A stretch of 34,780 nucleotides of DNA from a virus. Both the position numbers and the translations under genes were made by a program. The notes under the pieces are model-generated. The model saw nothing but the letters and a program-made list of their open reading frames with translations, did no database searches and was not told where the DNA came from. Shown piece after piece: positions 30,551 through 34,780 of the stretch (the stretch's first letter is position 1; each line of letters opens with the position of its first letter). The stretch covers positions 1-34,780 of the IMG/VR virus record IMGVR_UViG_3300042401_000822; one strand, given 5' to 3'.

Positions 30551-30765
30551 TGCACCTTAAATGCTTTCTTGTATATGTTTAATTCTTTAGTTGGTACCCA
30601 CTCTTCCATTTCAGACTCAGCAGTTTTGGATAATCTCAAAAATGAATACTTAGTAAAATCGAAGGTATCGGTGTTTCTCACAACACGAATAAGAATATCA
30701 ATAGGGTCGTTATCTTCATCTGTGCGTGGTCCTCTGACCAATACAAAATCAGTAGTGGGTTTCAT
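30547..30765 (-). CDS. Hypothetical protein (72 aa)
   Basis: Begins MKPTTDFVLVRGPRTDEDND and has beta-type strands (PIDILIRVVRNTDTF). No motif recognised. It follows MNERI copy 7, whose GGAG lies 7 nt before this ATG. Confidence 0.5.
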   Translation of the reverse strand: MKPTTDFVLVRGPRTDEDNDPIDILIRVVRNTDTFDFTKYSFLRLSKTAESEMEEWVPTKELNIYKKAFKVQ

Positions 30766-31034
30766 TCATCAACTCCGAAATGTTCTTTCAAATCTTCGGC
30801 CAAGTCTTGTAGCAACCTAGCGTGAATATCATAGATATCTTCCCACTTGGCTGAATGCCCAGGAACCAAATCATAGGTTGTAATCTTGTCAATACATTCT
30901 TTCACAATCAACTCGGCGAATCGTTCTCTAAGAACTTTCTGAAAATCAATAGGGGTTTTCGTAACAGCAATTGCTTTTTCGTGAGTTTCACCCCACGCTT
31001 GATCGTGTAATTTTTTAATTAGTTCTTCGTTCAT
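30762..31034 (-). CDS. MNERI-family small protein, copy 7 (90 aa)
   Basis: Starts MNEELIKKLHDQAWGET (degenerate first block), with RERFAELIVKECIDKI and DLKEHFGVDE intact. One of the longest copies. ATGA overlap with the GTG-start membrane peptide upstream. Confidence 0.65.
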   Translation of the reverse strand: MNEELIKKLHDQAWGETHEKAIAVTKTPIDFQKVLRERFAELIVKECIDKITTYDLVPGHSAKWEDIYDIHARLLQDLAEDLKEHFGVDE

Positions 31035-31129
31035 AGTCCAAACCTTCCTAAAATATTAGCCAACCACAACAGGCCTAACCCAAGACCGATGGTGCTGACA
31101 ATTAGTATTGAGATTTCAGTTCGATTCAC
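31031..31129 (-). CDS. Membrane micropeptide, GTG start (32 aa)
   Basis: Read from GTG at 31129: NRTEISILIVSTIGLGLGLL then WLANILGRFGL, a single hydrophobic span. The GTG overlaps the stop of copy 8 (GTGA), and a GGAA from that gene's tail lies 7 nt upstream. Its stop overlaps the ATG of copy 7. Confidence 0.5.
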   Translation of the reverse strand: MNRTEISILIVSTIGLGLGLLWLANILGRFGL

Positions 31130-31335
31130 GATTCGATTCCAAAATGTTCTTTAATCATATCATATGCCTGTCCACGACTAATCATATCACGGAGCATAGG
31201 ACTCAATGCTACGCCACATTCCCGCACAATCAACTCGGCGAACTGCTCAATGGCCGCACGTTGCACAGGACCGGTCTCAAAGAAATTTTGAACACGCTCA
31301 TTACAACTAGCCAGCTCCCTAATTCTTTCATTCAT
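31126..31335 (-). CDS. MNERI-family small protein, copy 8 (69 aa)
   Basis: Blocks MNERIRELASCNERV, EQFAELIVRECGVAL and IKEHFGIES. Ile replaces Val in the last block, and the tail codes GGAATC rather than GGAGTT. It follows the 86-residue gene by one base. Confidence 0.65.
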   Translation of the reverse strand: MNERIRELASCNERVQNFFETGPVQRAAIEQFAELIVRECGVALSPMLRDMISRGQAYDMIKEHFGIES

Positions 31336-31336
31336 A

Positions 31337-31597
31337 TTATCTCTTCCTTGACATTATCATAGCAGTCTGTTCAGCAGTCATCTCTACCATCTCATCTATG
31401 AGTACATTCTGATATGTCTGGCCTATTATTCTATCTGATGCATGTGATGATATAAACTTATACTGAGTATCCCCCAATTCAATAGTCAGCTGAGCATTAC
31501 ATGCCCTGACTAATACACTCTCGTTCTGTTGTATCATATCACGAAAACGTCTCTCTGCAGAATCATAGTTATGACATACAATTAGAACACGGTTCAT
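31337..31597 (-). CDS. Hypothetical protein with Walker-B-like motif (86 aa)
   Basis: Begins MNRVLIVCHNYDSAERRFRD and ends QTYQNVLIDEMVEMTAEQTA then MIMSRKR. The strand NVLIDE looks like a Walker B segment and ISSHASDRIIG precedes it, but there is no Walker A. It could be a trimmed ATPase fragment or an unrelated fold. Overlaps the fused MNERI gene by 4 nt. Confidence 0.5.
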   Translation of the reverse strand: MNRVLIVCHNYDSAERRFRDMIQQNESVLVRACNAQLTIELGDTQYKFISSHASDRIIGQTYQNVLIDEMVEMTAEQTAMIMSRKR

Positions 31598-32118
31598 TCA
31601 ATCCTACCCAAGATCGCAATCTGAATCTTATACAGCTGCTTCAAGTGCTCAGCAGCAGATACCCTCAATACGTCAGGCCGGATCTCACCAAGGTACTTGA
31701 CTGTCTTATCAATTGCTTCCTGAACATCTCTATGACAGACTGTATGCGGCTTCTTTCGTTCTTCAGCAATCTTTTCTGGAGTAGAGTACTCTTGCTTATT
31801 AATTAAGTTATTAAGAAAGCTCACTTCCGTCTCCAGATCTAGCCTCAATGCTAATTCAGAGTTATAGAGAGCTTTATAGTTAATGGTTGGCATGGATTCA
31901 ACTCCGAAGTGTTCTTTAATCTGAGTTACTACATCTTTAAGAGTAGCATCCTGAACATCTTTGTAAGGTCCTATTAACGGCAATGATTCGCAGGTTCGAA
32001 TACACTCTTGAACAATCAGCTCAGCGAACTTGTCAAACTTCTCCTCAATCCCTAACCGTTCCATTTCAGGCATGTGGAATCCAGCATCATTTAATAGGTG
32101 TAGTATTTGTCTGTTCAA
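31594..32118 (-). CDS. MNERI-family copy 9 fused to a second small protein (174 aa)
   Basis: Residues 1-75 are a family copy (NRQILHLLNDAGFHMPEM, KFDKFAELIVQECIRTC, IKEHFGVES). At the point where other copies stop, TCC ATG CCA continues in frame into about 100 further residues (MPTINYKALYNSELALRLDL, then AEERKKPHTVCHRDVQEAID). The internal ATG still has GGAG upstream, so the second part may also be made separately. The start is TTG at 32118 with AAGGA upstream, which keeps the MN-R block. Overlaps the membrane protein upstream by 32 nt. Confidence 0.6.
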   Translation of the reverse strand: MNRQILHLLNDAGFHMPEMERLGIEEKFDKFAELIVQECIRTCESLPLIGPYKDVQDATLKDVVTQIKEHFGVESMPTINYKALYNSELALRLDLETEVSFLNNLINKQEYSTPEKIAEERKKPHTVCHRDVQEAIDKTVKYLGEIRPDVLRVSAAEHLKQLYKIQIAILGRIE

Positions 32119-32347
32119 TTTTCAAATCCTTATAAATTTCTTGATACTTTGCTTGCCTTTCGTAGTATTCTACGCGGATATTATACATAGTTTTTAGCGC
32201 AAATCCAATACCAATAATACATACACCTATGCCAATATATTCCAGCGGAACTAAATTGATCAGAACAGCACCGCCGATACCACCTGCGATTGAGATTCCA
32301 ATAAATTTAATCACATCAAGTAGTGCTTGTTTCTTCATTGTATTCAT
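32087..32347 (-). CDS. Two-span membrane protein (86 aa)
   Basis: From ATG 32347 (GGAG 5 nt upstream): MNTMKKQALLDVIKFIGISI, with hydrophobic GGIGGAVLINLVPLEYIGIG and IIGIGFALKTMYNI forming two spans. A charged C-terminus follows. An upstream frame start five codons earlier is less likely. Function unknown. Confidence 0.55.
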   Translation of the reverse strand: MNTMKKQALLDVIKFIGISIAGGIGGAVLINLVPLEYIGIGVCIIGIGFALKTMYNIRVEYYERQAKYQEIYKDLKIEQTNTTPIK

Positions 32348-32358
32348 ATAAACTCCAA

Positions 32359-32535
32359 TCATTTAAATTCTTTAGTATCAACAATAATAACTATTCCAAG
32401 CGTAATCAGTAGAGCAGCATATGAGTATTGACCATTGTACAGATCCGCCAGACCAATCATTACATCTATAAGACCGATAGTATATCCAATTGCAGTGCGA
32501 TTACGTTTGAAACGAGTCAACAGTTTGTCCATCAT
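32359..32535 (-). CDS. Membrane peptide (58 aa)
   Basis: MMDKLLTRFKRNRTAIGYTI onward: a basic N-terminus and two hydrophobic stretches (IGYTIGLIDVMIGLADL and AALLITLGIVIIV). ATGA overlap with the next membrane gene. A GGAG site precedes the double ATG. Not recognised. Confidence 0.5.
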   Translation of the reverse strand: MMDKLLTRFKRNRTAIGYTIGLIDVMIGLADLYNGQYSYAALLITLGIVIIVDTKEFK

Positions 32536-32598
32536 ATCTCCATATAAAAATTAAACACGGCACGGCCGATTTCTCTAATCCCTACGCCTACGCCAAGT

Positions 32599-32805
32599 CT
32601 ACGCCGCGGCGCCCGGCAGCTCAATTTTAACTCCAGTATAATTGCGATTCACAGCCCACACTCTGGCCTTATCAATGAGTTTCTGTTCAGTATCCCCATA
32701 GAAGGAATAGAGTACTTTATTACGATATAACACGTCAACTATACGATTACAACCGGACGTGCCCCAGGGCGTGTATGCTAATAGAGTGGCGGTTTTATTT
32801 TTCAT
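32599..32805 (-). CDS. Hypothetical protein (68 aa)
   Basis: Begins MKNKTATLLAYTPWGTSGCN; mixed fold with YSFYGDTEQKLIDKARVWAV. First gene after the consensus promoter at 32839-32867, about 30 bp downstream of its -10 box, so probably expressed immediately after infection. No family recognised. Confidence 0.55.
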   Translation of the reverse strand: MKNKTATLLAYTPWGTSGCNRIVDVLYRNKVLYSFYGDTEQKLIDKARVWAVNRNYTGVKIELPGAAA

Positions 32806-32838
32806 AGTATTCTCTAAGGCTGTTTATAGTATACGGCT

Positions 32839-32867
32839 ATTATATTATAACAAGATGACTCTGTCAA
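32839..32867 (-). promoter_or_regulatory. Sigma-70 consensus promoter for the accessory array
   Basis: TTGACA (32862-32867), 17-bp spacer, TATAAT (32839-32844), 12/12, with a second TATAAT-like register 5 bp upstream. It is intergenic and heads the long run of overlapping small genes from 32805 downward. Confidence 0.85.
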
Positions 32868-32898
32868 GCACTCATATAACCGATTCGCAAACACCGAT

Positions 32899-32979
32899 CT
32901 ACTCGATTCGTAAGTGTAGTAGGATTGATACTATCAGGGCAATTAAACCAATAAGGCTGAGTCGTTGTATTAGTGTCAT
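32899..32979 (-). CDS. Possible membrane micropeptide (26 aa)
   Basis: MTLIQRLSLIGLIALIVSIL onward, one hydrophobic span. The frame stays open upstream to 33288, but that part is low-complexity Ser/Pro/Arg translation of repeats. No clear ribosome site. Weakly supported. Confidence 0.3.
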   Translation of the reverse strand: MTLIQRLSLIGLIALIVSILLHLRIE

Positions 32980-32980
32980 T

Positions 32981-33260
32981 TTGGGGGCTCGGTTAGAAAC
33001 GGTGGGTTCGGTTAGAAACGGGGTTTGAGGGCGGTTTTGCCTGGGAAATTTTTCTGGAGAATTTTCTGACGAGTAGAAGTGGGAGACTCGGTGAGGTTCG
33101 GTTGAGGACTCGGAGAGATACGAAGTAGAACGATTGAGATACGAAGTAGAATGGTTAGGGGGATAGATAGATTCGGAATTCAATGATATATGGATTAGGA
33201 GCTCTATACCCTTACTAGAGTCCAGACCCGCTGACTGACAATTATAGGGGGGTCTGTTCA
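32981..33260. repeat. Repeat-rich stretch without a convincing gene
   Basis: The plus strand is purine-rich with several short direct repeats: TCGGTTAGAAACGG at 32989-33002 and 33008-33021 (19-bp period), GGTTCGGTT variants near 33095-33103, and a 21-bp tandem repeat at 33115-33156. The strand asymmetry and repeats differ from the surrounding AT-rich genes. It could be a replication origin or regulatory hub, but nothing decides this. Confidence 0.5.
33115..33156. repeat. 21-bp tandem direct repeat (two units)
   Basis: GAGATACGAAGTAGAA occurs at 33115-33130 and 33136-33151, followed by CGATT and TGGTT, so the two 21-bp units differ at only two positions. Lies in the non-coding stretch upstream of the accessory array promoter. 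Confidence 0.8.
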
Positions 33261-33274
33261 AAAGCTCTAGGGCT

Positions 33275-33418
33275 CTAAAGGCGACCATGGCGCTCTATAG
33301 CTTCGCTAGACCCACACCCATCGTCGTCGTGCCATTCTGGTCGATCAAACTCCTTGGGCTGTACTAGCGTATAGAGTCCTATTAGAATAGCGATGAGTAT
33401 GAGGTATTTAGCGATCAT
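33275..33418 (-). CDS. Membrane micropeptide (47 aa)
   Basis: MIAKYLILIAILIGLYTLVQ, then a soluble acidic/basic tail (FDRPEWHDDDGCGSSEAIER). One N-terminal hydrophobic segment acts as anchor. No clear ribosome site. Unknown function. Confidence 0.42.
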   Translation of the reverse strand: MIAKYLILIAILIGLYTLVQPKEFDRPEWHDDDGCGSSEAIERHGRL

Positions 33419-33430
33419 GCCGTGTTGTGC

Positions 33431-33544
33431 TTAATATATCATGCCTACGTAGAACATAATGCTCAGTGCTATAAGACACATGATGCCTGATGCTACTACG
33501 ATGTTGTCTGGGTCTGATTTAATTAGCGTCATTGTTGCTTTCAT
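33431..33544 (-). CDS. Membrane micropeptide (37 aa)
   Basis: MKATMTLIKSDPDNIVVASG then IMCLIALSIMFYVGMIY, a C-terminal hydrophobic span. Its ATG comes immediately after the stop of the 42-residue gene, suggesting coupling. Not recognised. Confidence 0.42.
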   Translation of the reverse strand: MKATMTLIKSDPDNIVVASGIMCLIALSIMFYVGMIY

Positions 33545-33673
33545 TTAGTTTGCTGTTAGTCGCTTAGGCTCTGGGCGTGAGGGGATCTGCTGTGTTTGGC
33601 CTGATGCTGCAAATGCTTTGATTGCTTCTGCGATTTGTTCTGGTGTCATTTTGGTCTCGTTTTTGTTTTTCAT
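33545..33673 (-). CDS. Small soluble peptide (42 aa)
   Basis: MKNKNETKMTPEQIAEAIKA, then FAASGQTQQIPSRPEPKRL. A short helix followed by a Pro/Arg-rich tail. Ends directly at the next ATG. Upstream (33684-33728) is a possible 14-codon frame, MVTEEQITIPISQK, with GAGGAG before it, too short to judge. Confidence 0.42.
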   Translation of the reverse strand: MKNKNETKMTPEQIAEAIKAFAASGQTQQIPSRPEPKRLTAN

Positions 33674-33721
33674 AGTCTTATATTTATTTCTGGGAGATTG
33701 GGATTGTGATCTGTTCTTCTG

Positions 33722-33796
33722 TTACCATGCTAGCTCCTCTGCGGTTGGAATATAAACGTACTCGTCTTCGTTAATATCAAAAATCCAATAACCCAT
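33722..33796 (-). CDS. Possible micropeptide (24 aa)
   Basis: MGYWIFDINEDEYVYIPTAE then ELAW. Its ATG overlaps the stop of the gene at 33796-34062 (TAATG), the same coupling as elsewhere in the operon, and its codons carry the GAGGAG site of a 14-codon frame after it. Support comes only from this arrangement. Confidence 0.3.
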   Translation of the reverse strand: MGYWIFDINEDEYVYIPTAEELAW

Positions 33797-34062
33797 TATG
33801 CCGTCTCTCTTGCTTTCATCATCTCGCTAAGGACATACTTTGCTACATTCAACTGCTTACGAATATACTCGTCGGTGCTAGGAGCAGGGATTGTAGGATT
33901 CTTCATTGCAATCATTTCCTGGCAATCACTAAGAATTCCCATTACTACCATTTCCATGTGGGGTCTGGAAAGCTGAGCCGTAATCGATTCCAGGTATTCC
34001 TCACGGATCACTTCTTTGGACATACCGTACATCTCGATTTCTCGCATTCTTTCGTTGCTCAT
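33796..34062 (-). CDS. Small helical protein with MSNERMREI start (88 aa)
   Basis: From ATG 34062 with AAGGAAG upstream: MSNERMREIEMYGMSKEVIR, then HMEMVVMGILSDCQEMIAM and KQLNVAKYVLSEMMKARET. The first residues echo the MNERI family, but the FAELIVKEC and HFGVE blocks are absent. The open frame extends upstream through the promoter at 34096-34124; transcription from there supports the shorter start. Confidence 0.6.
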   Translation of the reverse strand: MSNERMREIEMYGMSKEVIREEYLESITAQLSRPHMEMVVMGILSDCQEMIAMKNPTIPAPSTDEYIRKQLNVAKYVLSEMMKARETA

Positions 34063-34095
34063 CTTTTCTTCCTTTTCCTTATTGTCCATATCGTT

Positions 34096-34124
34096 ATTAT
34101 AGCACATTTTGTCCGAAAAGTCAA
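34096..34124 (-). promoter_or_regulatory. Sigma-70 promoter
   Basis: TTGACT (34119-34124), 17-bp spacer, TATAAT (34096-34101), 11/12. It lies about 35 bp upstream of the 88-residue gene start and heads the micropeptide genes downstream. Confidence 0.8.
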
Positions 34125-34177
34125 GCATTCTTTTTATAAATCTGAGCCCGGTTTCTTGATCGAGCATTGTTACTTTG

Positions 34178-34336
34178 CTAATTATATCCTCGTTCGACGT
34201 GTTCTTCTTCCAGCGCTTTTACCACATCGCGAATGTAGTCTACGGGGTACTTCATCCGCAACGCAATCTCCTCTACTGAAGCACCCTCGGCCAACATCAA
34301 TTCTATCGCTTCGTACTGTCGTTTTACTTGTGCCAT
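34178..34336 (-). CDS. Small helix-turn-helix-like protein (52 aa)
   Basis: MAQVKRQYEAIELMLAEGAS, then VEEIALRMKYPVDYIRDVVK. The pattern of a helix, EGASVEEIALRM and a second helix resembles a resolvase/sigma-70-region-4-like HTH, so DNA binding is possible. It starts just after the AAA+ gene stop. Regulator role is inference. Confidence 0.55.
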   Translation of the reverse strand: MAQVKRQYEAIELMLAEGASVEEIALRMKYPVDYIRDVVKALEEEHVERGYN

Positions 34337-34337
34337 A

Positions 34338-34780
34338 TTACGCTCCCTGTGTCAGAACATACTTTGCCAACTGCTTCCAATCACCACCTTCTGCAGCGAT
34401 CTTGGTAGTTGCTATCAGCGTACGAAGACTCAAATTCGATACATGGTCTTGATTCGCTTTGATGAATGCAATTGCATCGCGCTTTACCGTGATACTAAAG
34501 TCTTCTAAAAATTCTCTAGACTCAACTAGAACTTCCATGCGCTCTACTTTTTGCTCTTGTGTCATGCTGAGGTCTACGCAAAAAGCTCTAGACTTAACTG
34601 CTTGGTCGATACGATCTAGATCCATGTTGCTGATAAAAATGATACTGCCTGTAAACTTAAATGACCTTGGGAGGTCTGGATCACGTATGTCTGCATTCCA
34701 GTTAATGTAGCGCTCGCCGTATGAGTCTAATGCACCCTTAAGCAAATTCAGCGCTACTGGGTCTTTGAGCACACTGTCGC
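34338..34780 (-). CDS. AAA+ ATPase, C-terminal part (continues beyond right edge)
   Basis: At least 146 residues, open at the window edge. The visible part has a sensor-1 strand GSIIFISNMDLDRIDQA, then an arginine-finger-type KSRAFCVDLSMT, and a helical lid domain (SLRTLIATTKIAAEGGDW). Walker A and B must lie outside the window. Similar AAA proteins occur in many phages without assigned function; it does not look like the gp44 clamp loader. Followed by the HTH-like gene. Confidence 0.7.
   Translation of the reverse strand, partial: DSVLKDPVALNLLKGALDSYGERYINWNADIRDPDLPRSFKFTGSIIFISNMDLDRIDQAVKSRAFCVDLSMTQEQKVERMEVLVESREFLEDFSITVKRDAIAFIKANQDHVSNLSLRTLIATTKIAAEGGDWKQLAKYVLTQGA

Noticed and set aside
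26840-32030. CRISPR-like spaced repeats (recurring ATCAACTCGGCGAACTT-type sequence)
   Set aside because: The recurrences are the codons of the conserved FAELIVKEC block in paralogous genes; spacing is irregular and coding frames are kept.
32899-33288. 129-residue minus-strand protein
   Set aside because: Most of it is Ser/Pro/Arg-rich translation of short DNA repeats without a ribosome site. Only the last 26 residues look like a possible membrane peptide.

Overview
This window is part of a large, AT-rich T4-like myovirus genome. The core T4 genes are present: gp32, gp59 and gp33 in the T4 order, gp30 DNA ligase, RNase H and a DsbA-like protein. Around them are genes typical of marine or freshwater T4-like phages: PhoH, 2OG-Fe(II) oxygenases, MazG-like and Nudix hydrolases, PstS, a WYL_2 protein and DUF6433. 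Every supported gene lies on the minus strand, so transcription runs from high to low coordinates. Genes are packed with ATGA, TAATG or longer overlaps. The host is probably a Gram-negative proteobacterium and not a cyanobacterium. The evidence is an OprO/P-type outer-membrane porin, a proteobacterial-type PstS under a Pho box, a circularly permuted tmRNA with an ANDN-type tag as in alphaproteobacteria, and a PcyA/PcyX-type (not PebS-type) bilin reductase. No photosystem or phycobiliprotein gene is seen.

Layout. 1-3780: gp32, two small proteins, gp59, gp33, then a bilin cassette (bilin reductase, heme oxygenase, 2OG oxygenase) fused by overlaps to gp33. 3833-4107: two-piece tmRNA gene. 4105-7989: small membrane proteins, PD-(D/E)XK nuclease, MazG-like, GH19 endolysin, second 2OG oxygenase, PhoH, zinc-ribbon protein. 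8096-10612: phosphate cassette, with a four-unit Pho box followed by pstS and a porin. 10613-13846: sugar cassette (ArnA-like decarboxylase, Gfo/Idh-like protein, C-methyltransferase, cupin epimerase). 13856-19933: nucleotide and DNA metabolism (HAD nucleotidase, ligase, DsbA-like, cytidylyltransferase-cupin fusion, DUF6433 with a probable -1 frameshift tail, RNase H). 19945-26536: unknown probable structural proteins, WYL_2, glycosyltransferase-like, phosphomannomutase-like, holin, fibre-like protein, Nudix. 26536-34780: early-type accessory region of about 35 tiny genes. It includes at least nine paralogues of one small family, many membrane micropeptides, a repeat-rich non-coding stretch and the C-terminal part of an AAA+ protein at the right edge.

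How it fits together. Host sigma-70 promoters of consensus quality (TTGACA, 17 bp, TATAAT) recur along the minus strand, often inside upstream genes. They create overlapping transcripts that feed gp32, gp33/gp59, ligase, WYL_2 and the accessory region. A T4-type late promoter occurs at 26036-26043. The phosphate cassette would let the infected cell's own PhoB raise phosphate uptake across both membranes. The heme oxygenase and bilin reductase would turn heme into a phycobilin in a host that probably lacks phycobilisomes. The points most worth follow-up are the hemO-pcyX operon, the phage tmRNA, the Pho-box/porin cassette, the frameshift extension, and the paralogue array whose conserved C-terminal codons also form the next gene's Shine-Dalgarno sequence.
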